From: Myxocyprinus asiaticus
Lineage: Eukaryota; Chordata; Actinopteri; Cypriniformes; Catostomidae
Assembly: GCF_019703515.2 (NCBI RefSeq)
Contig: NC_059346.1
Location: 12,122,501-12,186,500 of the forward strand
Direction: 5' to 3'
DNA length: 64,000 nt
Shown: positions 10,841 to 21,350 of the stretch, piece after piece
Layout: the number at the start of each line of letters is the position of its first letter
Position numbering within the stretch: the first letter of the stretch is position 1
Program-made: the position numbers and the translations under genes
Notes under the pieces: model-generated
Told to the model about the DNA's origin: nothing
The model's database searches: none
The model's input: the letters and a program-made list of their open reading frames with translations, nothing else

Positions 10841-11468
10841 TTACCTACGTGACACTACACGGGACGAAACCGGTTCCACCCGGAGATTGTAGAACCTCGC
10901 AAGGTGTTGGGTGTTGCCCAGCCCGCTGCTCTGCAAATGTCTGTTAGAGAGTAGCCCTACAGGGGACGGCATGTCCAGGGCGTGATATGCCATAGTTATG
11001 GCGTCAATGAGCCAGTGGGCGATCCTCTGCTCGGAGACAGCGCTTCCTTTCCGCTGTCCACCAAAGCAGACAAAGAGCTGCTCAGAGACTCTAAAGCTCT
11101 GCGTGCGCATAAAGCATGCACCGGACACAGCAACGTCAGTGCTGGGTCTGCCTCCTCCTGGGGCAGCGCTTGCAGGTTCACCACCTGGTCCTAAAAGGGG
11201 TCATGGGAACATTGGGCACATAGCCTGGTCGGGGTCTCATGATCACGTGAGAGTAGCCCAGACCGAACTCCAGGCACGTTTCGCTGACAGAGAATGCTTG
11301 CAGGTCTCCTACCCTCTTGATGGAAGTGAGCGCAGTCAGGAGGGCAGTCTTCAAAGAGAGTGCCTTAAGCTCAGCTGACTGCAAGGGATCAAAGGGGGCT
11401 CTCTGTAGACCCTGAAGAACTACAGAGAGATCCCATGAGGGAACGAAGCACGGTCTGAAGGCATTCAA
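10841..11468 (-). pseudogene. DIRS tyrosine recombinase (YR), broken
   Basis: Read on the minus strand, 11468-11178 gives the N-terminal/core part with TALLTALTSIKRVGDLQAFS, where the Arg of KRVGDL is the first catalytic arginine of the YR family. 11128-10841 gives the C-terminal part with EQLFVCFGGQRKG and ARFYNLRVEPVSSRV, where the Tyr of ARFY is the expected nucleophile. Compared with the plus-strand copy at 16785-17255, about 54 bp are missing around 10950, removing the HSTR segment (the His-x-x-Arg motif) and shifting the frame. At least one more frame break joins the halves. The enzyme would normally insert DIRS circles by site-specific recombination; this copy cannot. Confidence 0.8.
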
Positions 11469-11758
11469 CCTCCTGGTGCCTCTCAGGAACCTGATGATCA
11501 GGTCTTGCTTCCCTTAGGACTTACCATCCACTGTGTCGTGGTGTGCCACTATAGCGGCTACATACACCTTCAAGGTGGAGGGGGACAGCCGTCCTTCCAA
11601 CCTCTCCTGCAGGAAGGAAAGCACCGATCCGACTGCGCATCTCTGGGGGTCTTCACGTCGGGAAGAACACCACTTAGCGAACAGACACCACTACAGGTGC
11701 CTCATAGAGGGGGCCCTAGCCTGAGTGATCATGTCTACCACCACGGGTGGTAGACCGC

Positions 11759-12904
11759 TTAAGTCTTCCACGTCCCATCCAGGGGCCAGACATGGAGATT
11801 CCAGAGGTCTGGTCGCAGGTGCCAGATGGTGCCCCGTCCCTGAGAAAGAAGGTCCTTCCTCAGGGGAATTTGCCGGGGGGGGCTGTCGCGAGGAGCGTGA
11901 GGTCCGAGAACCACGTCTGGGTGGACCAGTAGGGTGCTACCAGGACGACCTGCTCCTCGTCCTCCCTGACCTTGCACAGGGTCTGTGCAAGTAGGCTCAC
12001 TGGGGGAAATGCATATTTGCGAAGTCCAGGGGGCCAGTTGTGCTCCAGCGCGTCTATACCGAGAGGTGCCTCGATCAGGGCGTACCAGAGCGGGCAGTGG
12101 GAGGATTCTTGGGAAGCGAACAGGTCTACCTGTGCCTGCCCAAATCAACTCCAAATCAGCTGGACCACCTGAGGGTGGAGTCTCCATTCTCCCCTGAGGG
12201 TAACCTGCCGTGACAGCGCGTCCACTGCAGTGTTGAGGTCGGTCGCCCGGGATGTGAGTGGCTCGCAGCGACTTGAGGTGCTGCTGACTCCAGAGGAGGA
12301 GACGGCAGGCGAGTTGTGGCATACAACGGGAGCACAGACCACCTTGACGGTTGACATATGTTACCGTTGCCGTGTTGTCTGTCCGAACTAACGTGTGCTT
12401 GCCCTGGATCAATGGCCAGAACCTCCGCAAGGAGAGCAGAATTGCCAGCAACTCGAGGCAGTTGATGTGCCAACACAGCCGCGGGTCTGTCCATAAGCCG
12501 GTGGCTGTGTGCCCAATGCATACAGCGCCCCAGCCCGTTTTGGAGGCATCTGTCATAACCACGACGCACCTGGAGACCTGCTCTAGGGGAACGCCTGCCC
12601 GTAGAAACATGAGGTCGGTCCAAGGGCTGAAGAGGCAGTGACAGATCGGTGTGATGGCCACGCGATGTGTCCCGCGGTGCCATGTCCATCTCGGGACTCG
12701 TGTCTGAAGCCAGTGCTGAAGCGGTCTCATATGCATCAACCCGAGCGGAGTGGCCACCGCTGAGGATGCCATATGCCCCAGGAGCCTCTGAAAGAGTTTT
12801 AGTGGAACCGCTGTTTTCTGTCCGAATGCCTTCAAACAGATCAGCACCAACTGTGCGCGCTCGTTCGTGAGGCGCACCGTCAACGAGACTAAGTCCAACT
12901 CCAA
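11759..12904 (-). pseudogene. DIRS pol remnant: RNase H domain
   Basis: The minus-strand frame opens with MELDLVSLTVRLTNERAQLV and FQRLLGHMASSAVATPLGL, which match the connection region after the reverse transcriptase of DIRS pol. An RNase H-like domain follows: VVVMTDASKTGWGAV (first Asp), INCLELLAILLSLRRF (Glu) and LVRTDNTATVTYVNRQGG (second Asp). All three acidic residues are present. After about residue 220 (HIPGD) the frame drifts into another reading frame. The upstream reverse transcriptase core with the YxDD motif was not found between 12904 and 13279, a gap far too short to hold it. It is therefore an internally deleted, non-functional pol. Confidence 0.8.
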
Positions 12905-13278
12905 ACTGAGAAAAGAGATGCTCTAAACCGGGAAGAGCTTGCTCTTTTCCTCGTGACCCATAGAGACTGTCACATCGGGAGTGGATTTGTGCCACAGCTG
13001 GGCGCTCAGGGGCGGGGAGACCACCGCTGGAGCGCCAAACCTGCCAAAATGGAGTGATGGATGGTGGTTGTGATGATGGCCATGCACACCAGGTATGTGA
13101 CCCAGGGAACAAGGAAACCGCTCTTACTGAACTCTTGGGTACCGCAGCCACTTGGGCATGCGGCGCAATTAAATGCAAAGGTGACAAAAGATTCTCCTCC
13201 CGGCCCTCCACCGGGGGATGGAGTGGTCTGCTTACCAGCTCAAGAGCAACGGGTTTTGTCGTCCCTGGGTCGCCCATC

Positions 13279-14266
13279 TCAGGGCCACTTCAAAGCCTTT
13301 CGTTCTTGGCGGCCACGAGAAGGGTGACGCCCTTGGCAACGAGCAGACGGGGTGCAGGATCTTGAGCAGCGGCAGGGCAGGATGTGCCGGATAACCTCCG
13401 TCTGCTGCTTCACCGCTGATAACTGCTGGGCAAAGTCCTCGACAGAGTCGCCAGACTGGCCAACCTGGGAAATGGGGGCAGCAAGGAACCGTGCCTTGTT
13501 GGCCTCTCCCATCTCGACCAGGTTGAGCCAAAGGTGGTGCTCCTGGACCACCAAGGTGGACATCACCCACCCGAGAGACTGGCCATGACCTTTGTCGCCC
13601 AGAGAGCGAGGTCGGTCACCGAGCACAGCTCCTGCATCAATGGCGGCTTGTCCATCGGCACTGTAGACTTTGGCCGTCAGGGACGACATAAACCTACAGG
13701 CCTTGGACGGGAGCTTTGGGCGCCCGTCCCAGGTGGAGGGACTCTGCGGGCATAGGTGCACTGCGAACACCTTATTCACTGGGGGGATTGCCGAATAGCC
13801 CTTGGCCGCCCCACCATCGAGGGTAGTGAGGGCGGGGAATCTGAAAGATCGGGACCGGGCAGTAAAAGGTGCCTCCCACGACCTTGTCAGCTCTTCATGC
13901 ACTTCCGGGAAGAAAGGAACGGGGGCGGGTGTGGCTGTGAGCGGCGCCGCGAGCCCAGGAACCAATCATTGAGCCTCGAGGGTTCAGGGGAGAGCGGAGG
14001 GTTCCACTCTAGCCCGATGCTCGCGGCTGCCCGGGAAAGCATGTCATCATCTCCGCGTCAGCCTGTGACTGGGCGACCACACCCAAAGGGAGGAGCCCAG
14101 CTGAGGCTTCCACGTCCGACTGGACGAGCCCGCTCTCCAATGCTGCGCTCGAGATCTCATCACCTTCGCTCATCACCTCTGGGGTGGCTTGCTTTCTTAC
14201 GAAGGCAAGCCGCGACCGCATCATTGCCATGGACATGTTCTCGCAATGAGTACATGACCCATCCAC
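13279..14266 (-). pseudogene. DIRS gag-like ORF remnant
   Basis: The minus strand carries an N-terminal piece (14266-14009, MDGSCTHCENMSM) and, in another frame, a 228-codon open stretch (13965-13279). The latter contains VPFFPEVHEELTRSWEAPFT, then ALTTLDGGAAKGYSAIPPV and LPSKACRFMSSLTAKVYSAD, segments typical of the first protein of fish DIRS elements. Its role in the element is presumed nucleocapsid-like. The two pieces are out of frame, so it is broken. The 5' piece is also present in the fragment at 996-1181. It ends just before the truncated pol. Confidence 0.75.
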
Positions 14267-14589
14267 GAACGCTGTCTCCGTGTGAGCAGCACCCAGACAC
14301 GAAAGCCGTCAGAGGGCGAGAGATAACGAGCGCAACCAGGAATAACACACAATTTTAAAAAGACGTGTCTTTAAAAAGACGTTCCGTGTGTCGCTCTTTT
14401 AGAGAAATATACACTTTTAGAGAAATATACTCTTTTATTTCTGCCGAAGTGCCCAGGGGCGTTCTCTGCAGTGCACCAGTGTAGAGGGGGGAGAAGCCGC
14501 TGAAATGCGCCTTCAGATCCAGCAAATCTGAATGAACAGCTGTGGGAATTCAGCTCAGTGAGCATCGACCGTTCAGCTCCGAAGAGAAA

Positions 14590-14770
14590 ATCTGAATGAG
14601 TGGTTGCATACCACCTCCTTTTATATCCGTATGTCCGGGGGAGTGGTATGCAAATAGCACTTGCCAATTTTCATTGGCCTTTTATCAAAGACCAGAGGTG
14701 TCTCGGGCTCCCAAGAGTGACCCCTAGTGTCACTACATCGACACAACATCAAGTGGCAGATAGGGAACCT
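14590..14770 (-). repeat. DIRS 5' inverted terminal repeat
   Basis: Contains GTATGTCCGGGGGAGTGGTA and TTGCCAATTTTCATTGGCC, the inverse of 10210-10300. On the minus strand the TATAAAAGGAG-like motif (plus-strand CTCCTTTTATATCC, 14610-14623) sits at a plausible promoter position ahead of gag. Confidence 0.8.
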
Positions 14771-15145
14771 ACTTTTGTGAGTCACCCCTGTGCTGCACTG
14801 TGGTTCTTGCCTGATGATGAGGAATCACTGGGCTGCTCCTGTCTGTTTGGCACCATTGTTTGATCCGATAACAGCACACAGTGAAAATCTCATCAGCCTG
14901 TTTCCTGATTCTGGCTCGCAGCACACATTTGTTTTGACAGGGGCACAATACATCAGAGAGAATGGAGAAATAGTTATCATCCTGCTTTGTCTTATTATGC
15001 TGCATTGTATTCCATTCAATTGCACTGTGTTTGACATAATTTTTCCTTTATGTAATCTTTGACATATGAATACAGCCATTCAGAAGACTAATTAACCTTT
15101 ATGGCTATAATCTGATTGAATAATCTGTTAAATGTAGGCCCTAAA
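14771..15145. other. No feature seen
   Basis: Ordinary intergenic sequence. Short open frames occur on both strands (14790-15062 plus, 14825-15079 minus) but look random. Confidence 0.5.
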
Positions 15146-15290
15146 GTTCGCTCCAAAATACAGTATCTCTCATCATTTACTCACCCTAGTTTCCTAAATT
15201 ACTTTCTTTCTTCCTTGGAACTCAAAGGGAGATTTTAGGCAAATGTTCATGTTGCTCTTTTCCATACTATGAAAGTGAATGGGGACATAA
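15146..15290. mobile_element. Diverged MITE fragment (TAGTTCACCCA family)
   Basis: Shows AGTTCGCTCCAAAATACAG, then CATCATTTACTCACCCTAG and TGAAAGTGAATGGGGAC, the left half of the family seen at 9705. The right half is lost in A/T-rich low-complexity sequence. Confidence 0.5.
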
Positions 15291-16111
15291 AAAAAAAATA
15301 AAAATAAAAAAAACTATTATAAATAATATCTTCCATATGAATATATCTTCCATATTTAAAATATATCTTTCATGTAACTAATATATATTTATTTACCTAT
15401 TTTAACATATAAAGACTTTTTTTTTCTTTTCTTTTTTTTCTTTTTTTTCTCAAATCTCAGTGAGGCTAAACGGCATTGGTTCTCAAGTGTCTTGAAACCA
15501 TTGTTTAATTAAGTCAGTGAGGGGGGATTTTTATTTTAGGATGAATTATAACTGTAAATCTTCTTCTACAAAAATGCAATATTCCCATTTTTCAATGTAA
15601 GCAGACACAGTTGTAGACTTATTGAAGATATTTTCTTTCTACCAGCATTTAAGTGAACGTTCTGTCCCCTGAGGCTCCATATGTGATGAGCGTATTCCTT
15701 CTGTGAATGTCTTTGTTTTGTTTGTGTGCATACATGTCTTTGATAAGGTTGTCTGCCTTCCTAATTTCCTCTGAATTTTTCATTGTGACCTGTTTCTCTG
15801 TAGAAGATTGGGCCATCAATGCGCAGGCCGAGCCTAGACTGAAAGTTATTAAGCTCAGCAGATTCAAGCTTTCTCTGCATTTATATTGCATGGTGATATT
15901 TTGCTTTCTCTTTCAACACTCTCTCTGTCCCGCTCTGTCCTTCTTTGTGCTGCACTCTCTCACTTTCTCATCTGCTGTACTCAATGTGAAGGATTGAGAC
16001 AGAGGGAGAGAGATAATGCACTCACATTATTTCTGTTTGACACATGCTGGTTTCGATGGCTGTCAAATAACATAACCAAAATATGTATTCATTTGTTTGT
16101 GTCATGCATTT
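15291..16111. other. Low-complexity and unassigned sequence
   Basis: A/T-rich runs (poly-A at 15291-15312, poly-T/C at 15417-15450), then sequence with short open frames (15707-15997) that show no domain and are probably chance. Confidence 0.5.
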
Positions 16112-16134
16112 AAAAAAAAAAAAAAAAAAAAAAA

Positions 16135-16183
<49 letters not shown>
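16112..16183 (+). repeat. Poly-A followed by (AT)n
   Basis: About 24 A residues and then about 23 AT units. Confidence 0.95.
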
Positions 16184-16188
<5 letters not shown>

Positions 16189-16474
16189 AGCAAACTAGAT
16201 TTCTGCAAAACCAAACATGCAGAATGATTGACAAGCAGAGAGAGATGTTTTCTGATTGGCTAAAAAGGGCTCCCCTGTCCCCTTTATGCAATTTACAGTG
16301 CCTAGGCCTGTCCGAACAGAAACAGGTGTGATAACTTAAGACATAGTTTTTCAAAGTGGAGGTCGCAAGAGGGTGCTAGGGGTTCTGCGAAAAAAAAAAA
16401 AAAAAGAAATGGAGAAAAAAATGTGTGAAAGTGTAAAGATTGTTTACAATATACTCTTTTTCTATAATTTAGGG

Positions 16475-16788
16475 GCTCTATTTTCATGAATGCGCAAAGA
16501 ACAGCGCTACGCGCTACAACCGTGCACTACGTCTTATCCAATTTTCTTGAGAACGCTAATTCTAAGTGCAATTTGCGTGCCATCGCAAAGTGAAAGTGGG
16601 CGTGGGTGGAAGTGTTTGGGCTACTGTGGGTGTAGGCGTGCAAACTGTGGGTGTATTGTATGTAAATGAAGTGCCGCAAAGCGAAATTTGCTATTTTCCT
16701 CAGAATTTGGTCATTGCGCTAAGACGTTTAAATACCACCTCTTAACTCAGCGCAAAGTCCAAATTCAGTTCCTGCATTTGCAGTTTGG
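16475..16788. mobile_element. Truncated DNA-element end
   Basis: AGGGGCTCTATTTTCATGAA, with later blocks of GCGCAAAG and CGCTAAGACG, is typical of a dispersed fish DNA transposon terminus. It is cut off where the DIRS sequence begins near 16789. The family assignment is not certain. Confidence 0.4.
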
Positions 16789-17255
16789 AGATTCCACCAG
16801 CAGATGGTAATGTTAATGTTCAAACTCTGGAAGTACAGAACATCAAATTGGTGAACCTGCAAGCACTGCCCCAGGAGGAGGCAGACCCAGCCTTGGTGTT
16901 GCTGTGTCTGGTGCGTGCTTTACGCATCTATTTGGATCGCTTTAGACGTTCCGAGCAGCTCTTTGTCTGCTTTGGTGGACAGCGGAAAGGGAGTGCTGTC
17001 TCCAAACAGAGGATCGCCCACTGGGTCATTGACGCCATCGTGATGGCATATCACACTCAGGACGTGCCGCCCCCTGTGGGGCTACGAGCCCACTCTACTA
17101 GGAGTGTGGCAGCCTCCTGGGCCCTGACCATTGGCGCCTCTTTGGCAGACATCTGCAGAGCAGCGGGCTGGGCAACACCCAACACCTTTGCGAGGTTCTT
17201 CAAACTCTGGGTTGAGCCGGTCTTGTCCCGTGTATTGTCAGGTACGAGCAGGTAA
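16785..17255 (+). pseudogene. DIRS tyrosine recombinase, C-terminal half
   Basis: This frame of 156 codons covers the catalytic half of a DIRS recombinase: VNLQALPQEEADPALVLLCL, SEQLFVCFGGQRKGSAVSKQ, then RAHSTRSVAASWALT with an intact His-x-x-Arg, and LADICRAAGWATPNTFARFF. In the family the last block ends ARFY, the Tyr being the nucleophile, and the minus-strand copy in this window keeps that Tyr. Here it is Phe, so strand cleavage should be impossible. The N-terminal part, with the first catalytic Arg, is lost at the truncation point. The ATG at 16785 is fortuitous, lying at the junction. Confidence 0.85.
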
Positions 17256-18330
17256 GTTCCGGGACAGCTGGCCAGGTGTACCACTTGCGCATAGTGCCTT
17301 TCCCCTTCCCTGAGGTGAAGACGTGCGCTTTTGACTCCCAGTCGTGTTCACAAGTTGTGATCCCTGGATGAATTTCCTCCTTAGCCCTGTGGCAGATGAG
17401 TTTGCGGAGAAACTCGCTGCCGGCCCAGTACATGTGCTAACTAAGCCCTGTACTGGGGTAGGTGCTCCACATGCACTGGTTCCCCATAGGTGACCCCATG
17501 TGATATATCTTCCGCTAAACTGTTTCCCTGTCAGTAAACTGCGTCTTCCTTGGGCAGAGGTTCCTCTGCCCCCGGTCACCGTGTTTGTAGAGCTCCTCCC
17601 CCTTTGGGTAGGACCAACCATGGGACTTCTCCACATGACATACTTCCGACAAGACTCGGAAAGACCATGTGACGTATTTCCACTCAAAATACTCCTCCCT
17701 CCCGGGCGGGGTGTGGTCTCTGCTGTGTCTTCCCCTTGGGAGTGACACCCCCCCCCCGACATAGACACTTATGGCCCCCAGCCGGTAAACATAATTCCAC
17801 TCTTTTTGGGGAGAAATTTGTTGGGCAAGTCGACTTGTTCCCAAAGGACCGTTTGACACTCATAAGAGCATTGGGGGAGGTTACGTGATGGCCTGGTGCA
17901 CTGGCTACGAGGCACACAGCGGTCTGCCTGTCTCGCACCGCCAGTCCACGTAACACAGTTCAGCTTATTGTGGCGTTTCGTATAGGGACCCCTAGTGTCA
18001 CTACATCGACACAACGTTGAGTGAGTGACAGATAAGGAACGTCCTGGTTACTTTCATAACCTCTGTTCCCTGATGGAGGGAATGAGATGTCGTGTCCCTC
18101 TTGCCACAATACTGAAATACCCGCTGAAATGGCCGAGACCTTGTCTCAGCTCCTTAGCACAAAACCTGAATGAGTGTTATACCTGTATGTCCGGGGGGAG
18201 TGGCATGCAAATTCCACTCACCAATTCCCATTGGCCTTTTTTCAAAATCAGAGGTGTTTGGGGCTCCCAAGAGTGACCCCTAGTGTCACTACATTGACAC
18301 AACTTCGAGTGAGTGACAGAAGGGGAACAA
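16785..18330 (+). mobile_element. DIRS-like retrotransposon, 5'-truncated copy, plus strand
   Basis: Begins inside the recombinase gene and continues through the 3' non-coding region, an internal complementary region (about 17985-18110, CCCCTAGTGTCACTACATCG and CTCTGTTCCCTGATGGAGGG) and the 3' inverted terminal repeat (about 18180-18330). It is the same family as 10129-14770, in the opposite orientation about 2 kb away. gag and pol are missing. Confidence 0.8.
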
Positions 18331-18717
18331 ATATTTTCAAGAAATCAAATAATTGCCTGTCAACATGCACCTGGTCAACCTGTCTTGGATCTGACCATTG
18401 TGATCTAGTGTAGTGTAGGGGTTAATAAAGTAAGGTAAGTAAGAAAATAATTAATGTATGGTAAGTAAACCTAAAAAAAAGATTTTTTTGTATTAAGTCA
18501 CAGTCTGAATCTGTGTCACAAAAACTGGTATCATGTAATTTCTGGTACACATTGTAATTTCATTTGAATTACCCCTTTATAATATCATGAAAAGTAATCA
18601 TTAAATAAATAATTTGTGAATTATGGTGAATAAAACCAAGAATTACTCCTTTAGCTATATTGTTACTGCTCTAGCTACTAATGTGACTTGGCATTGCGAT
18701 ACAGCAGATATTGTTGG
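18331..18717. other. No feature seen
   Basis: AT-rich sequence without recognisable coding or repeat structure. Confidence 0.5.
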
Positions 18718-18725
18718 CTTATGCA

Positions 18726-19812
18726 CAGGGTTGGGAGGGTTACTTTTGAAATGTATTCCACTACAGATTACAGAATACATGCTGTAAAATGTAATTTGTA
18801 ACGTATTCCGTTAGATTACTCAAGGTCAGTAATGTATTCTAAATACTTTGGATTACTTCTTCAGCACTGGTAGATTTTTTCACTTGTTTTGAATATAAAA
18901 ACTCTGCCAGTACAGTAAGACAAAATACACATGTTAAAAATACATTCTCTGAAAAACCTAAATATCTTATGCAGTGTTGTTTCTAAAACAAGATAAATCA
19001 AATTGATCTTATTTTAAGGATTTTTAGATATTTTTACAGGAAAACAATACAAAAGAATCCGATTTTTGCCCTAATATCAAAGGTCTTATTAGAAAAAAGA
19101 AATTATGATCCAACGTGAATTTTCTTGATAAAAAGTATGATCGTGTCTGGTAACATGTGCATGTAAAATGGCTAGAAATAGCATTTTAGCTTAGCATGAA
19201 GCTGACAATTTTCACAAGGTTTATTATATTTCTTCTGCTCCAAACTTACTTCAAACTTACTTCTCTGTCTGCTCATATGAATGTAACACATCACATTTAG
19301 GGGCAGTGGTAGCTCAGCAGTTAAGGCTCTGGGTTACTGATCAGAAAGTCAGGGGTTCAAGCCCCAGCACTGCCAAGATGCCACTGTTGGGCCCTTGAGT
19401 AAGGCCCTTGACCCTATCTGCTCCAGGGGCACCATATCATGGCTGACCCTGCACTCTGACCCCAGCCTAGCTGGGATATGTGAAAAAGAAGAATTTCACA
19501 TATGTATAATGTGTGATGAATAAAGAAAATTATTAATTATAAGAAAGTGTTTCACCGCTGCTCAAATGCTCTTTGGATTGCATCATTTATATGTATACTG
19601 TAAATGTTTTCCATCTGAAAGGACAAAATATTAAATGAAACAAATGACAATAAAATGCAAAGTAATCTCTTCAGTAATCAAAATATTTTTGAATGTAACT
19701 GTATTCTAAATAGCAATGATTTAAATTGTAACTGTAGTGGAATACAGTTACTTATATTTTGTATTTTAAATACGTAATCCCGTTACATGTATTTCATTAC
19801 TCCCCAACCCTG
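18726..19812. mobile_element. hAT-like non-autonomous transposon, copy A (carries a SINE)
   Basis: Terminal inverted repeats begin CAGGGTTGGGAGGGTTAC on the left, and the right end reverse-complements to CAGGGTTGGGGAGTAATG. The flanks are identical 8-bp direct repeats CTTATGCA (18718-18725, 19813-19820), diagnostic of hAT-type insertion. The interior is non-coding, with many GTAACTGTATTC-like motifs. A SINE interrupts it at 19294-19539. Confidence 0.9.
19294..19539 (+). mobile_element. tRNA-derived SINE, copy 2
   Basis: Same family as 4377-4625, with A-box-like GTAGCTCAGCAGTTAAGG and B-box-like GGGTTCAAGCCCC. Its boundaries are set by the empty site in the sister hAT copy, where ACACATCA runs directly into TAAGAAAG near 21930. 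A few extra bases (CATTTAG) lie at the 5' junction. Confidence 0.85.
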
Positions 19813-19844
19813 CTTATGCATAACGAACTGCATTTGTTCCTCAT

Positions 19845-19885
19845 TTGTAAGTCACTTTGGATAAAAGCATCTGCTAAATGTAAAT
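19845..19885 (+). repeat. L2-type LINE/SINE 3' tail
   Basis: GTAAGTCACTTTGGATAAAA followed by GCATCTGCTAAATGTAAATG is the widespread 3' tail shared by fish L2 LINEs and their SINEs. Confidence 0.7.
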
Positions 19886-20845
19886 GTTATAACTTATATA
19901 ACTGAAGAGTTAACAACAACTTATTGTATGTTCTCACAGGAGGATGGTTTAATGTCTAACTCGCACATTTGCAGTTGAAAGGCTGTTTCCTGTTCTAGGA
20001 AACTGCTGGAATTACATTGTTGGGTGATCAAATAACAGTTTTATTGCAATAGTGTAAATCTGATGTTTGCTGTTGCTTTTCTTTCATATTTCCATGAATA
20101 AACCTTGTATTTCATGTTAGAACCATTGAAAGACTGAATTGAGTTTGCAAGTTTGATTATAGTAACCGTTTATGAATCTATACAGATCGTTTTGACAGTT
20201 GAGTGATTGATAACTCTGTATGACTGAGTGAGTGTGTCATCGCTTGTGTGAGATGTGTGTTTAGAAATAATGCTTAGTTTGAATATGTGTGTGGCCTGGT
20301 TTGTGTCCACCCACAGCTGTGTGTGGTTTTGTGTACATATACACGTAGTGGGCAATAATGTTTCAGCTAAGCGTGTTACGACTGACTAAGCTATCAAGCA
20401 CTCATTTGTGTGTGTAGGTTTGTGGGTGTTCACACTCTCTGTATTGTAAATATTGGGTTAATTCCCATGGTAAATGGCAGCTGCAAACCATCTGTACAAT
20501 CGTTAATCACAGCCAGTAACTTGCCAAAGCATGGCCACTCGTCTTATTTAAAAAGTGCTACAGAGCAAAAACACACACACACACACACTCCTCTGTCACA
20601 CATAGACAATTTACTGTTTCTGGCAGACTCGGTCAGGCACTGAGCCAACACTACTGGGTGTTACAGGAAAAGCCACACACGGGCAATACTAGATGGATTT
20701 TTGCTATTCAATTAGCTGTTTGTAAATAATGCTTGCCATTCATTTTGTGCTGTGTTCTGCCCAAACTCATTAATCAAAAGTACTAAATGCATTCAGTTTA
20801 ATTTAAATTGCTTGTATTTCACTTCTTGTTGGCTGCCATACAGTG
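19886..20845. other. No gene seen; short CA tract
   Basis: Ordinary sequence with GTGTG-rich stretches and a short CA run at 20569-20587. The open frame at 20410-20643 includes this run and shows no domain. Confidence 0.5.
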
Positions 20846-21068
20846 CCTATAAAGATGTTAGGCAGAATGACAGCCTCAGTCACCATTCACTTTTATTGTT
20901 TGGAAAAAAGATACAATTAAAGTAAATAGTGACTGAGGATGTCGGTTCCTAATAATATTTTGTTTAACTTCTCAATTTTGTGTTCCACTGAAGAAAGAAA
21001 GCTAAACAGATCAGGACCAAAATGAGTGTGAATAAATGACATTTTCACTAAATTTTTGGGTGAATTGT
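20846..21068. mobile_element. Diverged MITE (TAGTTCACCCA family)
   Basis: The right end shows GAATAAATGACATTTTCAC and TTTTTGGGTGAATTGT, matching the inverted end of 9705-9960. A central CACCATTCACTTTTATTG block agrees with the family. The left end is diverged. Confidence 0.5.
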
Positions 21069-21174
21069 AGGCCTATACAATATAAACAACGAAATATAAA
21101 GCAAAACTTATATATAGATATTACATGTAAAAAAAGTAAAAATAATAGAATAAAATAGTTACAGTATAATTGTA

Positions 21175-21176
<2 letters not shown>

Positions 21177-21232
<56 letters not shown>
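21177..21232 (+). repeat. (TA)n microsatellite
   Basis: About 27 TA units, followed by the short telomere-like text CTAACCCTAACCTAACCCC. Confidence 0.95.
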
Positions 21233-21233
<1 letters not shown>

Positions 21234-21350
21234 TAACCCTAACCTAACCCCTATACAGTATAGCCTATATACGAATAATTTATAAGTGCCAGAATGAGCT
21301 GTGATTCATTTCAAAATGAAATTACATTTATATATATATATACATACATA

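Larger units (their letters stand above)
10129..14770 (-). mobile_element. DIRS-like tyrosine-recombinase retrotransposon, minus strand, defective
   Basis: Order on the minus strand: 5' inverted terminal repeat (about 14770-14590), leader, gag-like ORF, RNase H part of pol, tyrosine recombinase, an internal complementary region, and the 3' inverted terminal repeat (about 10310-10129). The terminal repeats share GGGCTCCCAAGAGTGACCCC and the GGCCAATGAAAATTGGCGAG block. The internal complementary region (about 10378-10411, CACAACGTCTCGTTCCCTCC) is complementary to the outer end at 10129-10158, as in DIRS1 organisation. There is no DDE integrase and no LTR. The element is about 4.6 kb, shorter than the roughly 6 kb usual in fish, because the reverse transcriptase core is missing. 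Confidence 0.85.

Noticed and set aside
12156..13277. 373-codon minus-strand open frame
   Set aside because: Mostly the wrong-frame shadow of the RNase H region at 11759-12904; GC-rich sequence keeps several frames open. Only the frame with RNase H motifs is credible.
17238..17768. 176-codon minus-strand open frame in the DIRS 3' region
   Set aside because: Lies in the non-coding end of the plus-strand DIRS copy, has no motif, and its counterpart at 10300-10840 is not conserved as a frame.
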